A stretch of DNA of 64,000 bases from Halichondria panicea (taxonomy: Eukaryota > Porifera > Demospongiae > Suberitida > Halichondriidae), in the NCBI RefSeq assembly GCF_963675165.1, contig NC_087377.1, positions 15,992,198-16,056,197 of the forward strand, in the 5' to 3' direction. This document shows, piece by piece, positions 11,852 to 24,176 of this stretch. Position numbers and translations under genes: made by a program. The first letter of the stretch is position 1. Each line of letters begins with the position of its first letter. The notes below the pieces were generated by a model, which was not told the DNA's origin, ran no database searches, and was given only the letters and a program-made list of their open reading frames with translations.

Positions 11852-12353
11852 GATGTGGGAACACGGAACCATCGTCGGTTGTGTGCAGTGTATTATAGTC
11901 GTACCCCCGGGTTTGAAGTGATCCATGGACTACTGGACCATGTCATGTAGCTGCTGGAGGTGTCCTTCACCAAAGATGGCAGTGGATACTTCCTCAAGGC
12001 AGCTGAAGGTGAGGGTTGCATAAGCACAGCTGTGTATGTGTGTTAGGGACTTGTGAAGGAACTACTGTATATGCATTCAGTCCAGTTTGTTGGGAATTAG
12101 TGGCCGTGAGGTTTTTGAAGTGTATGTGTTGAATCCACTGGAAGAATATTTTGTCATAAAATTTATTCCTACAACTACACTTGCTCACTGCCCACACTTC
12201 TGCACTGCTTGTGTTTACCGCCCCCTCCCCTGCACACACACTCCACAGACTCTACCTAGTTCCCGGGCCGTTGTGCGGAGGTGTGTGTACGTGGGAAGGT
12301 GATTGGGAAACTGGGCATGCTCCATCCTGGTGTGTCTGTTGTGCAGCTCTAGT
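11852..12353 (+). pseudogene. Phenylalanyl-tRNA synthetase beta-like fragment
   Basis: 11852-12008 reads RRLCAVYYSRTPGFEVIHGL then LLDHVM, a stop, and LLEVSFTKDGSGYFLKAAE. About 12250-12350 continues with FPGRCAEV and [14 protein letters not shown]. This matches the C-terminal catalytic-core region of cytosolic FARSB (FEVIHGLLD...; FPGRCAE...GKLGVLHP). The in-frame TAG replaces a Gln codon, so it is a dead two-exon remnant. Confidence 0.75.
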
Positions 12354-12896
12354 GTGTGTGAGACTGGGAGGTGTGTCTGGTGCAGCTGTTCTCACGGCCT
12401 CCTCCAACCAGTACCTGCCCTCCGTACTCTCCAGGGAGAACCTATCTCCTCAGGTTAGTGTGCAGGATGAGTGCTGACTCGGCTCTGTTTAAGTCCAAGA
12501 GCAAGAAATCAAAGTGGCTCAACTAGTGAGTTGTGTCACGTCAGTTAGTGTGTAGAGTTGTAGTGAAGCTTTTCTTATTCTAGTCACTCTATAGAGATTA
12601 TTATAGAATACAGTCAGGTTAATTAATGGACTCCATAGCGGACCTATGCCACCTCTAGAGTACAGCTATACTGTTTCACTGTATATCTTGAAGTAAGATT
12701 ATAATCTAGTGCAATAAGATACTATTAGTGTTATGATTCTACTAAAACTCGTTCTCAAAAGTTTCAGCCTATAGTCTAGTTTTATTTTATTGCTCCCGTT
12801 ACTTGCTGCTTAGCCAGATCATATATACTATTGTATAACACTCCTCTGGTTTCTATACATCTTTATTATTTATGTCAACAGCCGAGGGTAGCACTT

Positions 12897-13414
12897 CAGT
12901 GCTCTAGTTCTAATTGTAGATTGACTGATCGATTTGTCTTCTGTACTATTGTTTGATTTTTCCACCCCTCATCTTTTCCGGCCCCCAGTTATGCGGCCAT
13001 TTTTCAGCCCGGCCAAGTGTTGAGGAGACAAGAAGAGGCACTGAGAATGGAGGTAGAGGTACAGAGTACATTAGCTGGAAAATGCATTTGTGTCATACTT
13101 TGTAGAGTCCCTTAAAGTCATTCAAGGTCAGCTATAGTGCGTCCTATTTGAAGGTGTGCAATGTACAACCATGTACGACCCCCCCCCCCCACACACACAC
13201 ACCTTTAGGCCTACTATGCTGCTAAGAAAGAGAGGGGCCTCACGTAAACTGGCCACTCAGTGTGACTATGACCATGTGACTCTTTAACCCCTCAGTTCCC
13301 GAGCCCCACCCCTCACTGTCTGACTCGGAAGAGGAGATAGACTTTGGATTCTGGGAGAAGGCGTCCACCCTGCCCTCAGACAAGACCCTAACTAAGGACC
13401 AGAACTTGTTATGA
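12897..13414 (+). pseudogene. Acidic tail gene, unit 2
   Basis: The array resumes near 12890. The exon YAAIFQPGQVLRRQEEALRME lies at about 12989-13052. The final exon, 13296-13414, encodes PEPHPSLSDSEEEIDFGFWE and ends in LNLL. The last exon is open, unlike unit 1, but no intact upstream gene is linked to it. Family not recognised. Confidence 0.4.
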
Positions 13415-13443
13415 GACTGTTGAATATTATTTTGTCTGTTTTT

Positions 13444-14274
13444 ATGCCTCGAGGCGTAGCCGCACGAGGGATACGGTAAAGCTGACTGTGTGTGTGTCTG
13501 TCTGTGTGTGTGTGTATTCCAGCTATAACTGCTCAACGGTTGCAATGCGACGAAAACTAACAGCTTCTATAGGCTTCTAGCCACGTTTTCTTGGATTTTG
13601 ATTCGTGGATTAGCAAACTAAAGCTTCTTTCTCGAGTTATGGCTAGTTTGACTCACATTGAAGGCTGTTGCAGTCTCTTCAGAATCTTTCATAGCATCAT
13701 CTGTCCGCACAAACTTTCTATTCAACATATGAGTTAGCCTTGCACTAAAGCGCTAGCTTTTTGTTAGCTACAATACTCAGAAAATATCTGTTAAAACAGC
13801 TAGCTAGCAGTAGCCATTATTTTGTGAAATTGATCTCTTTGGACACACCCTTTAATTATTCCTGTGGATGTAATGCGCATGCGCGCTCATTCCCTATGTG
13901 GATATCCAAGATCCAGATCCAGATTCTCCTGGCAGAATCATCTTTGTCTTGAGGGCCTGGTAAGCCACAAAACACTACCATATAACAATATAGATAACAA
14001 TATGCATGTACACAGGTCTTTTCTTCTTAGATATTATCTACACTGAACTACAGATCCTGGAAGAATCAATTTTCTTTCTTGAGGTCCTGGTAAGCCACAT
14101 AATACAATAAATAACAACAATAGATCCATGTAAATAAGTCTTTTCTTCTCAGTGACTTTATATAGATAAGCTAACTTTAATATAAAATTCATTATATAGA
14201 TAACACTCTAATACTTTTGAGCGAAAGCAAAAACATAGCGAGAGGCATTAGCACAGCGCCAGCTTGAACACTAG
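13444..14274 (-). mobile_element. ~820-bp interspersed element, inverted copy
   Basis: Reverse complement of the element at 1662-2480. The uninterrupted target is visible at the same place in unit 1 (near 4450) and unit 3 (near 24000). This is an independent insertion between the tail gene and kelch copy B, and it defines the element ends. Confidence 0.75.
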
Positions 14275-14442
14275 TTGTACTATTTTCTGGCAATGTAATT
14301 ATGTATGTATCACTTCATATCATCATAATAACTATAATTATATGCGATAAAATTCTGTTGCAATTTAATTTTCTCAACATGATAAAAAATATCGTTATAA
14401 ACTCATCGCACAATTAAAGAGAAACAATTATTAACAAAATAT

Positions 14443-17267
14443 CTAATTAGCACTTATAGAGAAGAAATCAACAGTTTGAATATAATCAATTTCTGTCTCT
14501 CCTCCGGCTACAATAACCTCTCCACTAGGAAGTACTGAGCATGTGCAGGTGTATCGTGCAGTAGGCAGGTCTCCCACTTTCACCCACCTCCTGGTGTCAG
14601 GCTGGTAGAGGTGGATTGATGAAATTAGGTTGAATCTGTCGTCCGCTCCACCAACGGCTAATAGCGACCTCCCAATACTGAGAGGAGCTGACCACACGAG
14701 TGGTACTTCCTGTAAGGTCTGCCAGAGAGTGGGTGTGTCCAGGTTGGAAAGGACCTTTACAATGAGTTCATTGAGGTCAACGTCATGCACTGTCTTGGTT
14801 GCCCTCCCAGTGTGATCGTGCCCTCCCATTAGGTAGAAGGTGTTTCCTATGAGAGTCGATTTCAGTCCTGATCGTGGGTTAGGTAGTGAGCAATGTACCA
14901 TCTTCTTGATGCTACGTCCAATACCTCCACAGAGAGGGGGTGGGTCCTTTATCATCACGCCCACCAGCTACAATGATGTGGTTGTTGAAGGAGACAGCTG
15001 TTGAGGAATCACGAGCAATGTTCATTGGTGAGTACGGGTGAGTCCATTCCCCTGACCCAAACACTGCAAGCTGATTGGTGCGTTTGTTACTTGGATCATA
15101 TCCTCCAACCAGCACTAGTCGATTAGCGAGTGATGTCATAGCGAAGTACATGGCAGTGTACTCTGGTAGTTTGGTCCATTGATCTTGCTCGAGCTTCATC
15201 ACTGTACACCTATCACGACCATTGTCTGCAAACCCTCCACCAACATACACCGTGTCACCGATAACAACACTCTGTACCGAGCTACCCATCTTGATTGGCA
15301 TGTCTTTTTCTCTTCTCCATTTCAGAGTGAGTGGAGGTCTCAACTCTCTGGGAGGGGGACCCTGAATAATGAATGAGTGTAATTAGGATAGTGTCTAGCC
15401 AGTGTTACTTGTAGCAATAATTGCATGCACACTAAATCACTTTCTCTAATTAGCTTAAGTGGCCACGCCTACCAGTCTAATAGAATGTACAGTCCGATTA
15501 TAAGAGATCAATGCTTCTACTATAGCTCTGCAATAATATAATGGTGCATTTTGTCTCACCAGCTGTCTCTGCTGTTGAATGATGGCGTCTCTCCTGACCA
15601 GCTCAGCATCTTTGTGCTCAATCTGTTCACTGTGAGCCTGTACAGGGGAGCGTTGGTGGAAATTTTGAATTAAAACACAAACGTGAATATCATTAGTGGA
15701 ATTCTACAACAGAACGAGACAATTTCCGCTAAAGGAAGTACATAATTATAGGCACACTCAAACGGATGTGCAGTTACGGCTTAACACATGAGACAGCATC
15801 CATGCATGTTAAGGTACAATACTATTGTTGCTGTGGGAATCTCATTCACACACTACATGTACGCATCTCCTTGACTGGTTGAGTGTCCTTTGACCTCCTC
15901 CTTGTTGCCTCCACTGAACCAGAACCTCTCATCAAGTAAGCATCTAGAAAATCGATACCAACATTAATAAATACAAATGTGATTTTTTTCGTTAGGGTTA
16001 GAGTTATAGGGTTAGCTGAATTGTAAAACATGTAATTATAATTGACTCACAGATGTCCCTGGCAGATGGTCTCCTCCTCATGTCTTCTTGCAAACAACTG
16101 TCGATAAGTTTCCTCAACCTGTGTGTGTGAGGGATCTGGGCAACATGGAATGATCGATCCTTGGCTGATTTAATGGTCTCTAGCTTGCAAACAATCTGTG
16201 TCACAATCACCCCATAGGAAAACACATCCAGGCTACTATCGTATTTCTCTTCTTCCAATCGAATAGCCTCGAGAGGTAGATACCCCATCCGGTGACCAAT
16301 GGCTGTGAGGGTGTGGCTAAGTATGGAGGGATCATATAGCCGTGACATGCCAAAGTCGGATATCTTTGCGACAGGCATTGGTCGTGTAAGCTTCAGCAAG
16401 ACGTTATCGCCACAGAGGTCACGGTGGATAATCTTCTTGCTGTGAATGTAGGCCAGACCACAAGCCATATCTTTGGAGAGGCTAATTTCACATTCGCTAG
16501 TGAGGGACTCTTCATCAAAACCAGAGAAATAGGATCTCAGATTGCAATCCATCAGCTCAACAACGAGGATTGTACTCCCTGATTTGGGGTGCTTGGCAGT
16601 AGACAAAAACTGAACAACATTTGGGTGCTGGAACGACTTGAGAAAATCACTTTCACGATCAATTGCATCGCTAGCTTCTTCGTTTTTGCCGACTGAAATA
16701 CTTGCCTGCATCTCCATAGCATCGTGAAGCAGCACTTTGACTGCACATATCTCGCCCCTGTAGCTGCCTTTGAAGACTGCTCCAAATGCACCTTTACCAA
16801 AACGCTCGTCTAGGAAAACAGTCAAATCATCGTTGATCAACTGGTGATTTTCGTCAACTAAAGAATATTGTGTGCATGAGGGTTGAAAGATAACGTATTA
16901 ACATGTATAATCTACGGTATAATCATGTATTAATGTGCCATTGGTACTTACTTTGTAATTTGATTCTTTTAGGATTGCTTGCACTAGGATGATCTTTCTC
17001 AATGGTCCTGGCTATGTGAACTTCACCCATGATGGGACTTGACAAAGCTTTGACAATATCTTCCCAGCTTCTCTCACCACCTTTTAGCCATTCTTTCAAA
17101 CCCTCACGATAGCAGTCATTAGGATTGTTGCTCCAATCTTTCCCAATGCTGTCGATGGTATCCGAGGGTATCTCAAGAACCAATAAGAAGTTTCTCCACT
17201 TGATTCGAGCATCAAACGTAGCTATGTATAGTTTTCCTAGATCTGCTATTGTGAGATAGTCACACAT
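14443..17267 (-). pseudogene. Death-kinase-kelch, copy B (broken)
   Basis: Exons corresponding to Death 17267-16952, kinase 16857-16051 (open; GKGAFGAVFKG, HRDLCGDN, DFGMSRL), linker 15943-15863, coiled coil about 15660-15560, and kelch about 15361-14443. The coiled-coil exon has lost the TTTAG acceptor (TTTTAATTCAAA), and the alternative acceptor used by A, C and D leads to a stop. The kelch exon is frameshifted near 14900-14960, splitting it into two ORFs. A Death-kinase product without kelch is conceivable, but the full protein is not encoded. Confidence 0.7.
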
Positions 17268-17590
17268 CTTCTCTGTAGAGTGTGGGCAATGATATGAAGG
17301 TACATGTAATTATGTATAAATATTTGGTGTGTGCAAATTATATCATCAAAACCATGTACCGTAGATCTATATGCAGAAAATAAAACAGCACTTATTGATA
17401 ATAATCCAGAGCTACAGTATCTTCACAGCTTGATACCAGGCACGATACAGAAGTACAGGACAACAGCTAGCTCAGCTACAACGAGACCCGCCCTCTTTCT
17501 CTGCAGGAATAAACAATAGCTGTCACGTGCGATAACATTGCTAAACCACGTGGCTGGTCTTTCACTGCACTAGCTAGAGAGAAGAAGAAA
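17268..17590. promoter_or_regulatory. Divergent spacer of unit 3 with two E-boxes
   Basis: CACGTG at 17524-17529 and 17547-17552, the second within CCACGTGG, in the block shared by all units. Promoter role inferred. Confidence 0.5.
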
Positions 17591-17721
17591 TTATGCTGTC
17601 AATTTTGAAGCTCTGAGCAAGTGGTCAAACTATTTGTTTGTATTGGTGGAGGCTGAAGACATGAGTCCATGGACAGGGACTACTGAGGAACCTTCATCAA
17701 GAACATTAACAAGGTACACTT

Positions 17722-18020
17722 ATTCATAAATATTAAATTACAAAGCGAGAGGTCATTTCTTTTGGAGGTTGAGAAAAATTCCTTGTGTCGCATATTTAGA
17801 GGGTCGCATCTAATTGGAGGTTACTCTACTATCCTCGATTATAGGATGCTTAAAATTATATTGTTTCTAGCGGCCTGGAATCGAGGCTATGGTTCGACCT
17901 CTATTTAGGACGCGACATAAAAAAATAATTGTCACACGCAGCAGTCGCTACTTACAGAGGTCAGAATATTACCTAAGATCGAGGGTGTCGCATATTTGGA
18001 GGGTGGCCTTAAATTGAACA
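17722..18020. repeat. ~300-bp MITE-like repeat (unit 3)
   Basis: Copy of the intron repeat described at 8290-8585. Confidence 0.5.
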
Positions 18021-19649
18021 AGTACGGTACTTGTGTATAATGTGTAGTTGGTTATAATGTGGGCCCTAACTTTGGTCTTGTGCATGATACCCAGGTATGT
18101 ACCCACACAGAGTTCACACCAAGTAACATAAAAGCAAACACTTAAAAACTGTTTTAATACAGAGATACTACACGTAGAGACAGAGCCGACCGACGTGGAG
18201 ACGGTTACTATCGCTACTGAAGAGGTGGTACCCAGTTCACAGTTTGAGATAGAGATAAGTCAGAGTGATGATGGGGAGAGTGTGGAGCAGCTACAGGCCA
18301 GTGACTTGGGCCCTAACTTTGGTCTTGTGCATGATACCCAGGTAACACACACACACACACACTTCACACCAAGTAACATATAAAAACTAGCACTTAAAAT
18401 GCTTTTTTAAAGGTATCCTAGGACGTTTCATTTTTGTATTATTTTCGCTTTCGTATTACATGGTTAGAATTTGCATGATGGTAACTACCTCCCAAATAAC
18501 GAACACACACACACACACACTTGTTGTTCCCGCCCACTCACACAGGAGGTCCACACGCTAACTAGCGATGATGGTTTGCCCTCTGACATGACCTCTGAGG
18601 ATGGCTCCACCCTCAACGCTATAGGCCATGCCCTCATCCAGATGCAGCAAGGTGGACAGACCACCCCCTCATCTCAGTTCCTCATCACTAGGAGCACCTC
18701 TTCTGGTTCAGAGTCTGGCCAAAATGGTGAGTAATAGAGGCCAAATTTATCAGTGTGACGATTGCTTTTTTGCCAAATCCAAAAGTTATAGGCCTCGATA
18801 AGTTATCCAAGTGCTTGTACATACTAATTACATGTAGAACCATGAGTATTATTGCTAATGTTTGATATAAAATAATTATAAAATAAGGTTTCTTGGAAGT
18901 GGTGTTGAAAAATAGTCAGTTTTTATTATGTTGTTGTGTGTGTTGAGGTCCTCTGTATGTGATGATCCCACCATCCAGTAGTGCTGAGATACTGCATGCA
19001 ATGGGTCGACCTATAGCACCCAAGATGAGCGGGATATCAACTATGGACTATCACACGGCCGACCCCATCATTCAAATGCAGTTGTGAGTACACAGTTTAT
19101 GTGATTGCCTACCTCTGCATAACATGTATGACAGTATGTTAGGAAAAGCATCATCTTGCTACATACACAGGGTTCTGCCTACAGTGGTCGTTTAGGTAAG
19201 CTGCGACCACCACTAGATATTTTCCGACCACCACTTAGCCTTTCCGACCACTGCTTTACATTCTACAAGTACTGGCTAGTCCAGTTTAGCTGCTAGTCTT
19301 CGCTTACCAGTTTTACTGTCTTGATGTGCCTTATATAGAGCTAACTATTAATTGAACTCTACTGCGCATGACCAGAACAATTAATTGAATTAATTGAAGC
19401 TGCAGCATGGCTTTGTTGAGTTCGAGGAGTACTGCAGCTAGCTAGCTAGCTATACTCTGCCTTAAAACAGGGAGTTGAACCACCTGCTAAGGAAAAGACA
19501 AGCTAGAGAGTGAGCAACTGGGTGCAGTTAACACTTCCAAGTACTGATTATGACCCGGCCTGTGATGAAGAAATCTTAGTATAGCACCATACTGTACTGA
19601 TGCAAGTACAACAATGTACATATATAATTATTTCAGCTACAGTACCCAT

Positions 19650-20467
19650 CAATAAAAAGTTCCCGTTCCGTTTGCGTAAAACGCACAATTCCGGTTTAAA
19701 CGCATAAAAAAAAAACGCATAATGAACGCATTGTATTATGCAAAACACTACCGTTTTCACGCATGTGCAGAAAAATTGCTGAGTAAGCAGATTCGTTAAC
19801 TTGTGATCGTGCGTACAGTGTAGCAGTAGCTAGCTAGCTAGCTTGTGTACTACAGTATAGCTGATTGTCTAGCGCTTTAATCCTCTCAGTTAGCTTATAG
19901 ATGCTATTTTGCAACAGTGGACCGTTTCCCCAGTTGTTCTCGGTCTCGCATCAGCCCCAAGACTAAGCTGCCCTCCATGCAAGTTATTTGTGACCTGGAA
20001 TGACCGTTTTTGAAGACCATCGTCTCTTCTCCAGTATGTCTGACTTTATAATAACTAGCTAGCTCATTGTACTACAAATCATACAGTATCATTGTCAGGG
20101 TTCTATCTAGAAGAAATATTTTGTGGGGGGAAGCCTACGGCGAGTGCAAAGCACGAGCCGTAGGCTGAAAGGGGGGGTCCAGGGGTCCTTCCCCGGAAAA
20201 TTTTTTATTCTAGATGGCCAGAGACGCAATTTGAGACAAATAAGGTGGAAGGTTTGGGGGGGAAGTTGGATAGTTTGGAGGGGAAGCTTCCCCCCTGCCC
20301 CCCCCCCCCCACTAGATAGAACCCTGATTGTGTAAGTAATTTAAATTTTTCATGATGACATCACCATTTTAATTTATAATGAGAAATTGGTCGCGTTGTG
20401 CATCCAGTTTAACGCTACCGTTTATACGTGCGTTTTTAGAAACGGAACGGGACCTTTTTATTGATGT
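19650..20467. mobile_element. Middle nested inverted-repeat element
   Basis: The left end near 19650, ATCAATAAAAAGTTCCCGTT, is mirrored by CGGGACCTTTTTATTGAT at the right end near 20467. The terminal repeat is roughly 26 bases and imperfect. Target duplication not resolved. Confidence 0.65.
20097..20326. mobile_element. Inner nested inverted-repeat element
   Basis: Ends CAGGGTTCTATCTAG and CTAGATAGAACCCTG, flanked by ATTGT on both sides (5-base target duplication). Interior is G- and C-rich. Its ends resemble those of the outer element (CAGGGTTCT), so they may belong to one superfamily. Confidence 0.75.
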
Positions 20468-20989
20468 ATACTGTATATACTTACATGGCTTACAACACAT
20501 GCTTGTTCAAATTTGTGTCCCCCATCATTTTTAACCACCTCTCAAAATTCCTAGGCAGAACCCTGCATACCGTATTACTAGAATACTTTGCTGTTGGTGA
20601 AAAACCTTTGCGAATCAGCCAAATCCAAATCGGCAACCCTTTGCGATCTAACTATTGCGTTCTGGCAAGGATCGTGTGTATTTACCTAAAATTAGGTTTT
20701 ACAATTTTATTGTTTAAAAATTCGCATAATTATGCTCGTAAAACATTCTAGCAATACGGTAACTGTGAGGAGTGTTGTTATTATGGTGGTTGGTTTGTAG
20801 GTCTGGGGATATGGCCGCCAACAGAGAAGCTCAGAGGAAGGCTACACACAATGAAGGTGATGCAAATTCAATACTGAAAGTTAGAGTGTACAACAGATGT
20901 ACATGTACGTACGTGGTCATAATCAAATAGAAGCATTTCCCACAAAGTACAGTTACGAAGCTTTAACATCAAATCTGCCACTTCTAAAA

Positions 20990-21780
20990 CTAGTGTTCAA
21001 GCTGGCGCTGTGCTAATGCCTCTCGCCATGTTTTTTGCTTTCGCTCAAAAGTATTAGAGTGTTATCTATAATGAATTTTATATTAAAGTTAGCTTATCTA
21101 TATAAAGTCACTGAGAAGAAAAGACTTATTTACATGCATCTATTGTTGTTATTTATTGTATTATGTGGCTTACCAGGACCTCAAGAAAGAAGAAAATTGA
21201 TTCTTCCAGGATCTGTAGTTCAGTGTATATAATATCTAAGAAGAAAAGACCTGTGTATGTTTTGTGGCTAATACCAGGCCCTCAAAACAAAGATGATTCT
21301 GCCAGGAGAATCTGGATCTTGGATATCACACATGGGGAATGAGCGCGCATGCGCATTACACTGATCCACAGGAATAATTAAAGGGTGTGTCTAAAGAGAT
21401 AAATGGCTACTGCTAGCTAGCTGTTTTAACAGATATTTTCTGAGTATTGTAGCTAACAAAAAGCTAGCGCTTTAGTGCAAGGCTAACTCATATGTTGAAT
21501 AGAAAGTTTGTGGGGACAGATGATGCTATGAAAGATTCTGAAGAGACTGCAACAGCCTTCAATGTGAGTCAAACTAGCCATAACTCGAGAAAGAAGCTTT
21601 AGTTTGCTAATCCATGAATCAAAATCCAAGAGAACGTGGCTAGAAGCCTATAGAAGCTGTTAGTTTTCGTCGCATTGCAACCGTTGAGCAGTTATAGCTG
21701 GAATACACACACAGACAGACAGACAGACACACACACAGTCAGCTTTACCGTATCTCTTGTGCGGCTACGCCTCGAGGCAT
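20990..21780 (+). mobile_element. ~800-bp interspersed element, copy in u3
   Basis: Same element, orientation and intron as at 1662, so it was duplicated with the unit. A shorter middle section than in u1 reflects small deletions. Confidence 0.7.
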
Positions 21781-23444
21781 AACTAATAACTTGTTTTGTA
21801 GAGGCTATCTAATGCTGTAAACGCATTCTTAGTTATTAATTATGCCTTGGTTTTTATACTGTACAGTGGTGTACGTGTGTGTGTGTGAGGTCAAGGTTCA
21901 TTCATTTTGCCAATTGGCTCAGCTTCATTGTACATGCCCTAAACACGATAATTACCAGTTGTTGTTGTTCTTCCCACGCCCAGTTGAGCGTTGTTGGCGT
22001 CGGGACAGGATCAACGAGCTCATCAAGATACTGGCTCAGATAGTGTTTGCTTGTCAGAAGAAAGACGCAACTATACTGGTTCCATTGTCGGGGTGAGTGT
22101 GTGTGTCTGTTCATGTGTATACTAAAGTACTATTGAAAGCCATCGAAATAACTACTAACTTGGTTTTTTTTAAGCCTAAATTTCTTAATATTATTGCTAA
22201 GCTTTTTTAAGCATGCATTAGTGTAGAGCCCAGTGTTATGTTAGTAGTAGCATAGAATCCAGCAGAGGCCATCGTATATAACACATGTAGTTAGTTACAC
22301 ATAAAATATAATTGCTATTTTTTAACAGCAACTAAGTATGTTTTTTTGTTATCTCCACGTACATGTCTCACCCTCACGTCATGTTTCCCTGGCTGCAGTA
22401 TGTGTACAGTATGTGTACAGCAAGGGAACGGTACTGGACAAGACAGTGGACTACTTGAAAGAGCTCGTGTTTCAATCCTCTCAACAGTAGTGTATAGTAT
22501 ATATTATAAATGCTGTCACAAACCAACAACAATGGTGGTGGTGGTGGTGGTCTCTCTGCCGCGGCTGCTGCTAGTCTGCTCAACACTCTGATTCTGGCTC
22601 AGAATGTGCTTGTGGCTGCTAGTCTGCTCAACACTCTGATTCTGGCTCAGAATGTGCTCACAAGCAACTCAAGTGCTGGTAGCCCCGGGCAAGATTCAAT
22701 GTCTATGGAAACGGTGGACCAATCCTCTCAACAGTAGTGTACAGTATATTATAATTGTGGACTGTTTATACTGTTCTAGTTTTAACGTGTGTTTTTTAGT
22801 AATCTCTCCTTCACTTACTATAGCTACATTGTCAGTATTATTATGTATACATAGTTTTTGTACATGATATTTGTGTGGAGCTCTTTGAGAAGAATATTGT
22901 AGCAAAGCCCATTTATATGTAACCATGCCCATTATAATTATGTGCAGCCTAGCCTCCATCTCAAGCGGCACTTCCTCGAAAGTTGGCCTGGTAATCGACT
23001 GCTTGTGCATGAGCTAACCATTAGCTGGCATTGAGAAGAACCTTCATCAAGAACAAGGTACGTGTGTATAATGTGTAGTTTTATGCAGTGCAATGAGTTG
23101 ACTGTGTACTATTGAATGTACAGTACAAAGAATGGGAACCTAGCATGCTTACTAGTCTGTATGTACATGCACTTGTATACAAGGTATGCTTCAATGTATG
23201 CAGTTTAGGTGTGTGCAGGGAAACGTGTGTCAATTGAGAACACTAGCTCACAATATTTGTACATGACATTGTACAGTACGTGTACCAGACCCTTCATCAC
23301 ACTACCAGTTTGAATGTGTCCATGTGTTGTTTATCCTGGCTACAGGACACTGCCGAGGGTAGCACTTCAGTGCTCTAGTTCTAATTGTAGATTGACTGAT
23401 CGATTTGTCTTCTGTACTATTGTTTGATTTTTCCGGCCCCCAGT

Positions 23445-23972
23445 TATGCGGCCATTTTTCAGCCCGGCCAAGTGTTGAGGAGACAAGAAGAGGCACTGAG
23501 AATGGAGGTAGAGGTACAGAGTACATTAGCTGGAAAATGCATTTGTGTCATACTTTGTAGAGTCCCTTAAAGTCATTCAAGGTCAGCTATAGTGTGTCCT
23601 ATTTGAGGTGTGCAATGTACAATCATGTACGACCCCCCCCCCCACACACACACACACACACCTTTAGGCGTACTATGCTGCTAAGAAGGCCACTCAGTGT
23701 GACTATGACCGTGTGACTCTTTAACCCCTCAGTTCCATTAGGATAACTGGGGGCCGGAAAAGATAAGCCTACTATGCTGCTAAGAAAGAGAGGGGCCTCA
23801 CGTAAACTGGCCACTCAGTGTGACTATGATCATGTGACTCTTTAACCCCTCAGTTCCCGAGCCCCACCCCTCACTGTCTGACTCGGAAGAGGAGATAGAC
23901 TTTGTATTCTGGGAGAAGGCGTCCACCCTACCCTCGGACAAGACCCCAACCAAGGACCTGAACTTGTTATGA
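23445..23972 (+). pseudogene. Acidic tail gene, unit 3
   Basis: Exon YAAIFQPGQVLRRQEEALRME near 23445-23507, and final exon 23854-23972 ending in LNLL. The last exon is open (DFVFWEKAS). Upstream, 23030-23057 has the EPSSRTR-encoding segment also seen at 33270. Family unknown; see unit 4 for the fullest version. Confidence 0.4.
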
Positions 23973-24176
23973 GACTGTTAAATATTATTTTGTCTGTTTT
24001 TGTACTATTTTCTGGCAATGTAATTATGTATGTACCACTTCATGTCATCATAATAACTATAATTATAATTATGCGATAAAATTTTGTTGCAACTTAATTG
24101 TCTGAACATAATAAAAAGAATATCAATATTGTTATAAACTCATCGCACAATTAAAGAGAAACAATTAACAAAATAA

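Larger units (their letters stand above)
19173..20565. mobile_element. Outer inverted-repeat element of a three-level nest
   Basis: Left end CAGGGTTCTGCCTA; right end TAGGCAGAACCCTG. Flanks CATAC on both sides suggest a 5-base target duplication with one extra A at the left. The uninterrupted site is visible in u1 (about 1250) and u5 (about 45370). No transposase was seen, so it is non-autonomous. It contains two further elements. Confidence 0.75.
17590..22736 (+). pseudogene. USF-like bHLH-zipper gene, copy u3
   Basis: Exons at about 17590-17713, 18163-18342, 18546-18725, 18949-19085, 20802-20857, 21984-22094, 22399-22489 and 22510-22736. The basic region reads VERCWRRDRIN, one residue longer than the canonical ERRRRDRIN seen in u4. 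The HLH exon has 2 extra bases (ACTATACTGG against ACTACTGG), which shifts the frame into stops. The zipper is replaced by a short FQSSQQ end. The last exon contains a 45-base tandem duplication encoding SLLNTLILAQNVL twice. Its fourth intron holds the nested transposons at 19174-20565. Confidence 0.6.
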
